Below are positions 23,401 through 33,190 of a stretch of 64,000 nt of DNA, one piece after another. The position numbers and the translations under genes are program-made. The notes under the pieces are model-generated. The model saw nothing but the letters and a program-made list of their open reading frames with translations, did no database searches and had not been told where the DNA came from. Each line of letters starts with the position of its first letter. Positions within the stretch are counted from its first letter, which is position 1. The stretch is from Usnea hakonensis (taxonomy: Eukaryota > Ascomycota > Lecanoromycetes > Lecanorales > Parmeliaceae), in the NCBI GenBank assembly GCA_013423325.1, contig BLJB01000119.1, forward strand, positions 1 through 64,000. Reading direction: 5' to 3'.

Positions 23401-24123
23401 GCGGTGGCGTAGACTCCGAACACCTCTCCGAGTCTCATAAGCTTGGTTGCTGATTAGTGACCCTAGGTCATTTGTCGTATTGCGGTGAGAGTTTGACTCC
23501 AAAGCCTTGGAAGTGTACCCTAAAGTAAGCTCTTGATCCTCTGTTTGATCCCCATGAGTGGGGCTCCGAGAGCCTATTGTACATGGTGTCCCGTGATGAT
23601 TTCCCGACAGTTCTGGCAATGTTGAAAGCGATAGAGGGCTTGACAATGGAGACTCATTGGGTGTGAGTGCGTTTGAGCGAGCTTTCACTTCCAGGTCGTT
23701 TGTTCTATCCAGCAATGCTGCTTCAACCGGTGCTGCTGGTATGCTTCTGTAATGATCTTGCTGTAGCTCATCGATGTCATCGTCGGCATCTACCGCAACC
23801 TTTGCGGTTTTGTGCCCATCTTGCACCATGGTTGGTGACACAGCATCTTCCTTCTCACGTGGTACCAGTAGAGTTGCCGCAGTGCTATTAATTTTCCCGG
23901 CATTTGTGATAGTGACTCCTCTGTAGCCTCCCCGATGACAGTCTTCCTTTACATTCTGTTGGGCATAGGCCTTCCCATCGTGCAGCACGCCAGGCTCGAT
24001 GGCTGCTATACCACCAATATGGATTGCTTCCGCTGAGACAGTAAAAGTCGGAGGAAGCGAGTGCTGAGAGTCGTCTTCCTCGTCTGAATCTTGGACATAG
24101 CCACGGGCTTTCCAATTTGCCAT
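17401..24123 (-). CDS. mus7: Mus7/MMS22 family replication-fork repair protein
   Basis: Orthologue of fission yeast Mus7 and budding yeast Mms22, scaffold proteins that, with the Rtt101/Mms1 cullin module in yeast, protect and restart damaged replication forks in the nucleus. 2,240 aa from the ATG at 24123; the upstream in-frame ATG at 24147 is less likely because family members begin with the acidic motif seen here (MANWKARGYVQDSDEEDD). The N-terminal ~950 residues are disordered and charged, with basic patches suited to nuclear import (GRKRRKIAKEK). The conserved domain starts near residue 1000 (YSDTFDVTPLPTGTCF, then LRWGPWNDAVSSELG) and continues as an alpha-helical solenoid to the C-terminus. 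No intron. Its promoter is shared head-to-head with the rhodopsin-like gene, about 920 bp away. Length fits large fungal Mus7 proteins. Confidence 0.92.
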   Translation of the reverse strand: MANWKARGYVQDSDEEDDSQHSLPPTFTVSAEAIHIGGIAAIEPGVLHDGKAYAQQNVKEDCHRGGYRGVTITNAGKINSTAATLLVPREKEDAVSPTMVQDGHKTAKVAVDADDDIDELQQDHYRSIPAAPVEAALLDRTNDLEVKARSNALTPNESPLSSPLSLSTLPELSGNHHGTPCTIGSRSPTHGDQTEDQELTLGYTSKALESNSHRNTTNDLGSLISNQAYETRRGVRSLRHRNPIQLHPYALESEQYRQTLKARGVRPLRIAQMEAEAAKAREQDSQNVEFNCEDIQIGDSDVEHTEPNSSSPIHPQGSPVATSQDLGDVFIFGEDDLPDMSTLLGRSTLKYVGNGRKRRKIAKEKSKTFRVPRGLDSNQSSSLPQHKASRVSSEGQDMFDELPSPPRSVSRSPRETHRPVLPVFRVPRRTSPAVLPTPITSSEPRRSHLLDIFEDDQSDEHSYQIKGVVDADELTNAELSPSEEETSHHLQRAQRKIRGVLPASWLKLDLKTQKRKPNNTCNGFPNMSPDRNPAQRGVARTVVAPASRSLETPNEIMGLSDEESAESETDELRHQAQIHQDQHRMLEDEAGAELLMGRRGEAPEDDRIDAMLPKATRAFRSRKSRKRQTRMGDFHIRSRNTAHEFPDEVSNSSAHQRKTMEKFDEGHPRKPRFRPPRLGILDAPSTNGSSSVPVPQFLKVASRTARSRYDRGRHSPSRKFFRLATKNDDNDANEILRNWREGTMVPFCGDKIQRSPSRQPLYPRSVNSPMPFSAPKTTRISNEFKSSTSRTTNAKPQIRPIKSRKLQTSLDHLIERRHKDGQDSTQRNVPSWLQQAIEKSKKRGQIASSLREVKDSRPAMLESTREDADRTNAQANFHRDLARVNHFDDDSGLPGVVVRRYFGDDSIRPPNAAAPQADLVPVNQHGMENSTTFKMVYSHKRRKRKPHRMDVPQSWSREPSATMSLGDYRDQGVNSSGEQRKDLLVGLGPFGTRYSDTFDVTPLPTGTCFGTNTLLGSGTFAKSLKFALTTNLESLRGYTLVKFKDKSLRWGPWNDAVSSELGEVFQAVSQSVQNAVGQNLEAPIMRTDKQVLASLNSILEYFSNHLSFLDPVDRVACVQRCNPLLSALVVELIDRHAVRKTSHQAPDNLEKDIQVSTLAISIANQLRQISKHELIPSRLHEEVRSLVQKAADHALDLSLTNGLEPFETCLSRLRNQNADYRIQHHSIEAFVVVQHVLGQDHHSKTNVWLTLLKAIPTKSSDGLFDIRLAEQSWKLLFSLLPFLELDAQGVVEIGRRFKVPFDDWMLVKRLINPVLEASLSNPQGQPASFNPYCRAVFGRCLHLTNGWGWRRCESIIGMLFDYFARNNLGHLRSEESKGSPIFLERLEKNPPLIFEPEDRGFHILLKIIGSGVRHMQQSCHEKKIRDLVWRLMPNHGRSHPKEEAIRQEHLDALRNHHDLLCTLYWASPPSCRPRLTVIRNLVNLETSHREACHINIRAWFNLVKFQLSTNEPISNLEPFADWHNHILEQILRQHSLARTEAEDQVRSVQSIGGITVSKDLLETTIARNQRQVEAVLRDALICLKLAIDAAQNSKAASTLVSVTLVKVFELFDASRTQANKPIIEALDVLSACASKSQGSRDENEDSQDYGDWSAFVDVSSATPPQEDTAPLFATFQDHVRHLLSNCFGADLVPADNLLLKVVDVWITMAQVLVGNGLKSWADFLGHFGNDSWSSLRDTEQTRKFSAYYMATLIERDEKIYRENETLFLTSWVCSLVERESLLKFQHRLTSALLNTRSENALLHNLPFSIDAANGGHQISASEFADRRLSLISSLLSNMRVSVENAVFEIPADGNRLRQEVKDLLKQLMATMKRNYQELGHGSNARGSYVDFVHRIIELLQQHTSTFCPIDRFFTDNGAFPLPATDPTYVVGQLKNYGLRLRDTRTPKQLAVFVQSVSERAAVDGQQTYLIDQLYAAMSNTFEDGVSQTPTLRSFLVKSIVPAYVETAFSTTCGWVLAMPYLQALEEVFKELLKDLDGVTPDSVIAIASTLTAFLESVKRPLESLVGSSGKTKSRDASTLKTLSACYSAIAALLPVLDYLVRLSGPILSAVENIQFFKSFAMYFSAVLRGECDVSLPYILTERPYAEELDSDILRFARQELRDSLTRSWTCHNDQYYLIRGSTRKEFVVDVGLHEEEKAQLLIAFEDFSKMCAMMPALKEEDDGVPIVKEKNPLEAEYLVF

Positions 24124-25043
24124 ATGGAGGCTTGAGCATGTCGCCAAGCGGTCACCTAATTGTCATGATGAGAATCATCGTTGTGGGTCAGGTCGACGCG
24201 CCTTGAATACGCGGCGTTATCTTATCTTAGCGTCAAATATTAGCGCCACTCGAAAGTATTTGCCCCCCCACCGACAGTCACTCTCTCTCTCACGATGTTT
24301 TTCTATTTTTGCTGAGATCAAAATTGCTTCATACCTCAGGGATCTTTTGCGACTCCCCTTCATGGTCTTGAATTGGGTGTAGCAATCGTTCCAAATCCTT
24401 CGTTAGCTTCGATGTACCTATGTATTAGGCCCAGAGTGACCACCAAACACTTTTCCCCTATTTTGATTTGCGACGAGACGAAAATAGCTCCAAAATTTTC
24501 TACCTAGTTCTATTGCCGATATGACAACATAGGCAAAAAATTTACTGCTCGCTGCGGTCCGTTAAAACCCCAATTTCAAGCCTCCACCGTGGGCAGCGCC
24601 GACACCTTGACCTGGTTTTGTTGGTTGGGGAGACGGTGCGGAATTCGTGGGTACGCCAACCCACGTCACACGTAGAGTATCTGGCTTTATCCAAAGTTCA
24701 AAGTTCAAACAAATTGGGCGCGCTAAAAGCATACTATACTTTTCGGCTTGAAGATTTGTCTCCCCGATTTCCCAGGGGCCAGGTTTAATAGAATCCAATT
24801 CATGGCGCTCGTTAGCGTTGATTATGCCTCTTGCGCCCTGGCTCGTGCGCCATGACAGGCATCTTGGGGGTTGAGAAGATGGAAAATCTCTACTATTCTA
24901 AGACTTTAGGAAAATGTCCCGACGGGAGGCATGGCCAGAACCCTCACAGTAAGAAAAGTCACTTATTTCAGTGTGGGGGATCCCCAACGCAATCACTCGA
25001 TCGTTCTCTCTTCTTTATTGTATTTGACGAGACTATCACGGCC
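24124..25043. other. divergent promoter region
   Basis: 920 bp between MUS7 (-) and the rhodopsin-like gene (+). A frame open upstream of 25044 has no family features. CT repeats at 24281-24293 and A/T-rich stretches at 24470-24545 are the only notable features. Confidence 0.4.
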
Positions 25044-26381
25044 ATGTCTCTGCCTCCCGACGACAGCCTAGCATGGAAGGTATGGCTGGGAAGCATTGTC
25101 AGTGTCGTTGCAGCGACGGTCGCCGTTGCTTTACGGTTGGTCGCGAGGAGATTATCAGCAGCCCCCTTCTGGTGGGACGATTGGACTATTGTGGCATCTT
25201 TGGTGAGCACGTCAAGTCGTGTCAGCATGCATATGTGCAAGAAAACTGATTTTGCTTTAGGCAGTGCAATGGGGTGTGGGCATAATTCGATGGATTATTC
25301 TTCTTGATTATGATTATGGCCATCATGCAGTATATGTGGGAGCCCACAGGCTCATCTTGTTCCAAAAGGTGATTGCGCTGCATTATGCAAACATTCCTCG
25401 GCGGACAAAGCACTGATGCACCCAATATGTATAGGCTTTCGTCGGCGTCCAGGTGCTCTATTTCGCGAATGGGGTACTGACCAAGACATCCCTTCTCTTC
25501 CTGTATTATCGAATATTCGGAGTGGTGAAAAGCTTTCGCTACACACTATGTGCAACTGCCTTCCTTTGCTGGGGCTTTTGGACTGGCTGCACGATCTTAG
25601 CTTTTCTGGGCTGCACTCCTTTCTCAAAGAATTGGGACAAGACAGTCGCTGGGCACTGTGTGGACATGGTTATGTTCTTCCGTTGGAATGGAATCTGCAA
25701 TCTGATTCTTGACTTCTGGATCCTCCTCCTGCCTTTGCCGATGGTTTGGCGCTTGAAGGTCTCTGCTAGGCAGAGACTTGAGTTGAGCGGCGTTTTTCTA
25801 CTGGGTACATTGTAAGTCTATCTCATCGAGTTGCTGGTGCCATTCCCCAGGACGTGACGAAAACTGAACGGTCACTTAGCGTTTGCTTTACGTCAATTAT
25901 GCGAATCCTATCCTACTCGCCTACCCATCTGAAAGATAACACTTACTATGGAGTTAATTCAATGGTCTGGTCTGGCGTCGAACAGGGAATCGGCATCTTT
26001 TGTGCATGTCTACCCACTTTGCGTCCCTTGATCAGCTACGTACGTCCAATGGGGACCAAGAGCAACAAAGAAAACGAGGGTAGCAGCATTGGCATGGACA
26101 ATTTCCACCGCTCCGGGGCCGTCAAGTCGGAGATCCATCCTCCGGGGAAATCAGCTTGGAAGCCCGTTGCATACGACACCGAAAGTACCGTCGGTTTTGC
26201 CCGGCTTCACGACGATGAGGGAATCATGTCACCCGCGGACGTTCAGCGGTCGGTTTACGCTCCCATTGGGGCTGCTATCTCTACCACGGCCGGTGAAGGG
26301 GGAAAGACCGCTACAAGGGTTGTGCCGACAGGGATTATGAAAGAACAGACAATGGATCAGCGATCTGAGATCATTGAGTAA
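25044..26381 (+). CDS. fungal rhodopsin/PTH11-like seven-TM membrane protein
   Basis: Fungal integral membrane protein of the Fung_rhodopsin family, related to PTH11-type putative receptors; the ligand is unknown. Four exons: 25044-25202, 25261-25368, 25435-25811 and 25880-26381, with introns of 58, 66 and 68 bp carrying GTGAGC, GTGATT and GTAAGT donors. 381 aa. TM1 is WLGSIVSVVAATVAVALRL, followed by the signature FWWDDWTIVASL; further hydrophobic segments follow at GVGIIRWIILL, the Tyr/Phe-rich LLFLYYRIFG, LCATAFLCWGFW, ICNLILDFWILLLPLPMVW, LSGVFLLGT and MVWSGVEQGIGIFCACLPTLRPL. The last three fit the family core (D-x2-I-x3-P-x3-W; E-x5-I/C-x2-L-P). The ~115-residue C-terminal tail is hydrophilic and presumably cytosolic. 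Every junction keeps frame. Confidence 0.85.
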
Positions 26382-27720
26382 TAATGTCCCGGCTCCCCGA
26401 GCACTCGGGCCGAAACTAGGTCAAGGAGGTTGTGCGACGGTGCGAAGCATATACGTAGCGCGGCGCTGTGGCATTTCGAAGCTGCAAGGTTTGTACCATA
26501 GAGGGTTTTCAAAAATCGAAATGAAGTTTCCTAATCATTGGGCGATGAAATCCTTGATTGGCGGAATTTAGCTGGTAATTTGATGCTCGACTGACTTTAC
26601 ACAAATCTCCTGGTGGCTTGGCGGACGGGAAGTAACATATCATGACGGCAGGATTAGAAGCGCTCGAAGCTAACGTCGAGGTCGATACAGCGGTTGAGTC
26701 AAGATGATACTTGACCAAAGTATATGGCTGGTCAATACAAGTATTGGCCCCAATTGCACTATTATCGCGGCTTCAACCAAACGAGCCCCTCGAAAGATGT
26801 CAATACTCGTGTTCAAAATGTAACCACAACTATTATGAAAAATGACGATGAGATTTCTTACACCTCGATGTGGTGATGTGATGATGATTGCCTTTGCGCT
26901 ACACATCAAGAACGTACACGGCAACGAATCCCGAAGTGAGGATCGTCGTTGTTTACATGACTCGTGGTAGGTGGATGGGCAGTTGGACCCAGCCACCGCT
27001 GTTGGTTATACCGGGAAGATTGTAAATTGACTAGAATTGACTTTTTGCCAGATTTGGCTGAGTTCCACTCCTGCAATACGAATTTTGGGGTTAATTGAGG
27101 TACCTTACCTACGTTAGCGTAGCCACGTGCTTATTTACCGGCCCCTGGTACCTTAGCCATGCTGCTAGTAGACCTACCTTACCACGCTTACCTAGTCTAG
27201 CGTATGCAGCTTCCCCTCCTTTCCCGTGCGTGGGGGGTTTCTTTTCCTCCCGTTTGCCATGTGCAGATACGTTGCGGCTCTATTCTATGACTAAGATACT
27301 GTTGCTTCATCTACACGTACTCGTACCTGAGCTACTCTATCATACTCTACCCGATATAATCCGGCGTGCTGCACTAGCTTAGACTGTCTCTGACCTCAAC
27401 ACTCAAAGACCAGAAAGACAGCCTTGGAAGTTTGTCGCCACCAGCGAATCAACGTTGGACCTAGAGAAGGCGTGGGAAGTATCATACCCAGCAAGAGAAA
27501 AATAGTAGTGAGACAAAAACAGTAGAAAGGGTCTCTTACTTTGCGAATTATCTTTACCTAAAAAGATCGATTGCGGCGTTAATCTTGGCTTGCTGCGCGC
27601 TCGCTTGTTGTTTACTTACGTACTCTTTGGTCTTGATCTCCCTTTGCCCCTTTGGACCATCTTCCGTACACTATATGCATGTGCAGCAGCGCCAAAGGAT
27701 TCATATAATACTTCTCCATC
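26382..27720. other. 1.3-kb intergenic region
   Basis: No supported gene. TACCTTACC-type motifs cluster at 27100-27200. Pyrimidine-rich sequence at 27600-27715 probably belongs to the promoter of the secreted GMC gene. Confidence 0.4.
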
Positions 27721-29882
27721 ATGATGCATTGGAGCCAAGCGCGCCTCCTGTCGCTATCTCTCTGTATCGCCGCCGCAGCTGGAAGTGCCAATTTGTTCAC
27801 CTTCGTTGATGGAAGCGTTGGCAATATTTTAGGCACAGCTTTCGGTGCGCCCGGCACCAATGCGACTTTTGACTACATTATCGTTGGAGGTGGTACAGGA
27901 GGCCTAACGATAGCCACCAGACTCGCTTCGGACCCCGCCATCACTGTCGCCGTCATCGAGGCTGGAGGCTTCTATGAAATCGACAATGGCAATCGAAGCG
28001 TTGTTCCCGGATACGCCAATTACTACACTGGATCTGATCCGAAGAATTATCAGCCACTAGTGGATTGGGGCTTCACCACCGTCCCACAGACTGTACGTAT
28101 CTCGTCTCAACTCGTACTTTGGAATGGGTAAGGACTAATCATATTGAGCAGGGTGGGGCTAATCGTACGATACACTATGCACGTGGTAAGACTTTAGGAG
28201 GATCCTCAGCACGAAATTACATGGTGTATCATAGACCGACGAAAGGATCACTGCAAAAATGGGCAGACGAGGTCGGCGACCAAAGCTACACTTGGGACAA
28301 TTTCCTGCCATTCTACCTCAAATCTTGCAATTATACCCCATTTAACGCAGCTCTCTACAACTCAACAATTCTTCCCCAACCCTCGGGCGTTTTTGATCCT
28401 GCAGGCGGTCCTTTAGAGGTCTCTTTTAGCAATTATGCCGATGCATTCGGCACGTGGGCTCAAAAAGGCTTCACTACGGTGGGTATGCAGATTCAGGATG
28501 GTCTGAACTATGGGGTCCTGAACGGCTCCGCCTACTCAACGCTCACCATCGACCCCAGAAACGGTTATCGCTCTTCTTCCGAGTCCAGCTTTCTGCAAGC
28601 TGCACTACAGAACGGAACGGCGCCCATAATTTACAAGAACTCTCTCGCTCGCAAAATCTTGTTCAATGGTACAACTGCAACTGGTGTTCTGGTGACAACG
28701 GCTGGACCGTACGGAATCCCGGATCTAAATTTTACCTTGACCGCACGGAAAGAGGTGATTGTTTCCGCGGGTGCTTTCCAATCCCCTCAGCTACTCATGG
28801 TCTCTGGCATCGGTCCTCAAGCCACGCTCAAACAATACGGTATTCAAGTACTATCAAACTTGGCTGGCGTAGGTCAGAATATGTGGGATCACGTGCTCTT
28901 CGGAAGTACTTTCAGAGTCAATGTTCTCACAGCCTCTGCATCTCTGAACAGCCCCATCGCAGCCGCCAAACTCTCCGCACAATTCCGGGCAAACGGATCA
29001 GGGGCCCTCGCTGCCTTTGGCGCTGGCTACTACGGCTGGGAAGCTCTCCCTCAACCATACCGCGCCAACCTTTCCAGCGCTGCCCTTGCGGCTCTCGCCA
29101 CATTCCCTTCAGATTGGCCGGAACTGGAATGGCTACCTATCAGTGCATACCTCGGCTACCAAACAAATCGGCAAACCGCAGATCCAAGGGACGGCTACAA
29201 TTACGCAACTTTTAATCCCGGAATCATAGCGCCGCTGAGCAGAGGCAACGTCACCATCTCCGGCCCTTCCACAACCGATCCCCCAATCCTAAACCCAAAC
29301 TGGCTCTCTGACCCCACAGACCAAGAACTCGCCGTCCAAGCCTTCAAACGCGCCCGCGAAATCTTCGCCGTCCTCACGCAATCCAATGTCACCATCGGCC
29401 CCGAATACCTACCGGGCTTCAACGTCTCCTCAGACGCCGACATACTTTCCTTCATTCAAGCCAGCTTCATGACCATCTACCACGCCGCCGCGACCTGCAA
29501 GATGGGCAGTTCCAACGACACCATGGCCGTTATCGACTCTCGCGCGCGCGTGTACGGGGTTAGCAATCTGCGCGTCGTGGACGCTAGCTCATTCCCGTTC
29601 CTTCCCCCCGGGCATCCACAGTCTACAATTTATGCGCTAGCCGAGAAGATTGCGGCTGATATCTTGGGGCCTGATGTACCGCCGCCGGGGTACTCGATGG
29701 CGGGGTATGCGCAGGACGAGGCGCAGGAGCAAATGCGCTTGCAGACGCTGACAAATGGTAGTAATATCAGTGCGAAACAGCAGACCAGTAGCGCGGCTTC
29801 GATTATGCCGTTGCGTATCTCGGTGATGGTATTTGTGACTCTCTACGCGGTCTCGACGATCTGTTTCACATATCTATTCTAA
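27721..29882 (+). CDS. secreted GMC oxidoreductase (aryl-alcohol/choline dehydrogenase-like)
   Basis: FAD-dependent GMC enzyme, 700 aa, two exons: 27721-28092 and 28152-29882, with a 59-bp intron (GTACGT donor, TGAGCAG acceptor). Splicing joins TTVPQT to GGANRTIHYARGKTLGG. Residues 1-23 are a signal peptide (hydrophobic LLSLSLCIAAAA). The FAD motif DYIIVGGGTGGLTIATRL lies near residue 52, GGSSARNYMVYHRP near 142, and GAFQSPQLLMVSGIGPQA in the centre. The active site is complete: YHAAATCKMG and PPGHPQSTIYALAEKIA supply the two catalytic His. Several N-x-S/T sites fit secretion. The C-terminus is a Ser-rich segment followed by a hydrophobic tail (ISVMVFVTLYAVSTICF), suggesting a GPI-anchor signal or membrane anchor. 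Substrate unknown; likely an alcohol or polyol oxidised outside the cell or at the wall. Confidence 0.9.
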
Positions 29883-31086
29883 TCGTCAATCTTTCGAAAA
29901 CATACGACGAGAATGCGATCAGTGGATTGAACACTGTCGATTTGTATATAAAGCGGGACCCTGTGTCCCGTTGGACAAAATATAATTATACCTAGAGCCA
30001 CGTCCTTCACGTACATATACACTGCAACGTCATTTTCACAATCATACCCAAGACTCCTCTTCGCCTGATCTACCCCCCCCATCATACCCAGCACAAACCC
30101 CATCCCACCATTCCCATCCTCATGATTCCTTAATCCAGATTCATAACGACACACACAAGAACCTCCCCGCGATCTACAACCCATCCAAAAATCAGTATCC
30201 TTACTCCCCCCCCCCAAGCCTCCACATCAAAAGCCCCCCATCTCCCTCCTCTCTCCTCCATTTCCTCCCCCGCCCCATAAACCTGAAAAAAATCTCGTCC
30301 ACTAGCCCCTTCCCCCATCATCATTCCCATCTCCAACAACCCCAGACACCATCCCCCTACAACCCATCTCAGAATAAGTAGTGATTAGCAATCTCAGAGT
30401 CCGGATCCACAAAAATATACCGTATAGCTAACAACTACAGTTCCTAGCATTTCACCAATCACACCACCACCACAAGCTCAACTCCTCCCAAAATTCACAC
30501 ACCATGTTTGAAAACATCACCCCCTATAGCAGGAAGCAAAAAATAATTACAAGATTACGTACAGCTCTGCATAATAACCAACACACCGTCCATCAAAAAC
30601 AAAGCACCAAGACAAAAAGCTCCATACAAAATAAGAGAGGGGTAGTCATAATCTCCCTACCTCGTAGATACGTACATAGATGACATGAAATGAGACAAGC
30701 CATTCAACGCCCGCCCCCGCTGTATATTGGCTACTTTACATCCCAGGAGCGGATCCATCTCATAAACTAACAGTCAGAAACACAGCGACTATCCTCACAT
30801 ACCAGCCCAAAAAATTTTCCCGCAAACTCAACAAAGACAGCAAACCCCAACCCCCCTCATCCCAAAGCCTGGGCCCACTCCCCACGCCCATCCCATCCCA
30901 TCTGGCGCCCACACATAATCCCATCCCATCCTATCCGGCGCCCACACATAAATCCCAAGCAATTGCCAACCTTTCCATACCAACAACAGAGATAGCAGAG
31001 CTCGAACCCCCAATCCCAACAGCCCCCCATCCCTCCCCCTCAATATGCTCTCACGGACAGCCCATACCTCATAGCATGCGCGGGAC

Positions 31087-31088
<2 letters not shown>

Positions 31089-31117
<29 letters not shown>
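31089..31117. repeat. (GA)n microsatellite
   Basis: 29 bp of uninterrupted GA dinucleotide. Confidence 0.95.
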
Positions 31118-31120
<3 letters not shown>

Positions 31121-31670
31121 GCCTTCTCACCAAAATATCAAGAACTCCCTGTTTCTGATGCTTGCAAAAAATAACCTCGTTTTCAAGTATGCAAAAAACA
31201 AGCAAGCATGCGAATTCGGTAGCGGAGGCGTATTAGCGTCGACTTTGAAACGGTATGTAAGGTATAGATAAGGTTTCAGGAACCCATCCATCGAATATCC
31301 TCACAGCAATGCCATATCTAGTCCAGAGCTATGAGATCCCATGTAGCTAGGCCCTAGCGAGCGAGCGACTAATGCTATAGATAGACGCACCCTGGAAGGA
31401 GTGTGTCTATCTTATAGCTATCTTACAGGTATAAGAAAATACCATCTTCTCCTCCAATAATCTCGTTCCCTCTTACCTAGAACCTCCATTACACAATACC
31501 AGGTCAAGTCCACCAGCGTCTTCACCGCTTATCATTCATCAACAACAGGGCCCATCTTCTTCTAGCTTATAGATCCCGCTTTGTCTATATAAATATAGTT
31601 TCCGTCATCCCTACCTCTCTCTCTCTTATAATCAACGAAAGATCTCCCTCCCATGGCCACAACCCATCTG

Positions 31671-31703
<33 letters not shown>

Positions 31704-31711
31704 NNCAAACC

Positions 31712-31747
<36 letters not shown>
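31671..31747. repeat. twin poly-A tracts with unresolved bases
   Basis: 32 A, then a short C-containing segment including NN at 31704-31705, then 35 A. The ambiguous bases show that the assembler could not resolve this stretch, so its true length and content are unknown. Confidence 0.9.
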
Positions 31748-31749
<2 letters not shown>

Positions 31750-32194
31750 GCCGCGAATGGTTGAGTTGAATGTCCTGTGTTTCACCACACGAGTCGAGTC
31801 GCAAGGGGCCAGACACTGGATGTGATTGATGCCATGAAATGCTCGCTTTTTATCAAGTGAGCCGTGGTCCTCCGTGGGGAAGGGGGGGGGAGGGGACGCC
31901 CTCTCCCACCTCCTCTCCCACCTCCTCCACCGCTACGACCTCGCAGTCCCGTCCGGATTTCCCACTCATATCTTCCGCCCCCCACAGCTCCCAACTCCTT
32001 GACACAACCCCTCTCAAAACCTACTTTAAGTAGAAAACATCTACCCGTTCACACCGTGAGCGAATGAGCAGCCCGTCCCGTTCTAATATCGATCGAGCGG
32101 TTAGTCATAATAACCGAATTGATTGATTGAGCGGGAGAGGGAGAGTGGTAGGTAGGTAGTCAGTCCCTGTCGGCGATGATTGAGGAGGGAGATG

Positions 32195-32218
32195 ATGGAT
32201 GGATGGATGGATGGATGG
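32195..32218. repeat. (ATGG)6 microsatellite
   Basis: Six ATGG units in a G-rich neighbourhood. Confidence 0.9.
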
Positions 32219-32484
32219 GATGGGGAAGGTATTCCGTAGTGAGGAGTTTGGGTCAGAGTTGGGGATAAGTAAGTGTCAGTATGCCGAAGGATCTGTATTT
32301 TGTGTTGAGTGATTTGGGTGGGGGGTTGGATATGGGTTTGAAGGGAGAGGGGGGGGGAGGGAGAGGGGGGAAGGGAGAGAGGGAGAGCCTCGTGATCGAG
32401 TTCTCAGATATACATACCCATCAGCAAAATTTCATAATCCATATCAAAAGTGAATCTTGCTTCATTCACCTCCATCAATATTTC

Positions 32485-33190
32485 TCAAAGATCAATGAAT
32501 AAGCTACGTCTCGGCCAATCCGTAACCGCCTGCTTCTCCTTCTCATCAATCTCCTCCTCACTCCAGCCCGCCTTGCTCAAAATCTTCCTCACAACGCCAT
32601 TCTTCTTCGTCGCGTACTGCATGACATTATCATACCCCTCCTCCCCCGCCTCCTCCACCGCCTTCAACTTGACAGCCCCATACTCCTCCCTCAACGCCAA
32701 ATCCCGCCTCAACGTATCCTAACGAAGGAGGGTTAGTTCAGGAGCAAGAAACATCCGTACATCTCATAACAGAACTTACCCTCACCGACACATAATTCCG
32801 CGCCGGCAGGCTTCCTTCCGCAACGACATAAACATGCCTGTCCACCCTCCTCTCACTCTCTGCCACCCATGGATCTTGAGGATTCAATTTGAAACTCCAC
32901 CGCCCTTACACGCCGCCATCGCCAATGTAATGATAGCCGCCTTGTCGCTCGCCGAGCATCAGTGCGCTTTTGTAGCGCTCCAGGACCGCGTGGTGGAAGT
33001 CGGCAGCGGGAATGAGGATGAGGACGTCGATGACATTTTTGCCAATGAGGTCCGGAACCGCGGTGCTGCCGATGTGGGTGATGGAGAGGGGGTAGAGGTT
33101 AGCCAGGGAGAGGTCATGGAGGAGTTCGGATTTAATGGCTTCAAAGGACTGAGGATAGGTGGGGTTGTAGTAGTAGATATGGACTTGCAT
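32485..33190 (-). pseudogene. GrpB/UPF0157-family protein with in-frame stop
   Basis: Nucleotidyltransferase-like GrpB/UPF0157 fold of unknown function. Two exons: 33190-32780 and 32718-32485, with a 61-bp intron at 32719-32779 (GTAAGT donor, CGTTAG acceptor, phase 0). The N-terminal half has the family signature SITHIGSTAVPDLIGK followed by VIDVLILIP. An in-frame TAA at 32906-32908 falls right after YHYIGDGGV. The same frame then continues with GRWSFKLNPQDPW, RHVYVVAEGS, ARNYVSVR and, after the splice, DTLRRDLALREEYG and GVVRKILSKAGWSEEEID, all expected of the family. One codon is therefore nonsense in an otherwise intact 214-codon frame. Either a recent pseudogene, a base-calling error or readthrough; a sequence error cannot be excluded. 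Confidence 0.75.

Larger units (their letters stand above)
29883..32484. other. 2.6-kb gene-free low-complexity region
   Basis: No supported gene. C-rich simple sequence covers 30060-30360, a GA repeat 31089-31117, two poly-A runs with NN at 31671-31747, and an ATGG repeat 32195-32218. A duplicated GGCGCCCACACATAA-type segment occurs at about 30904 and 30938. Short open frames are composition-driven. Confidence 0.5.
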
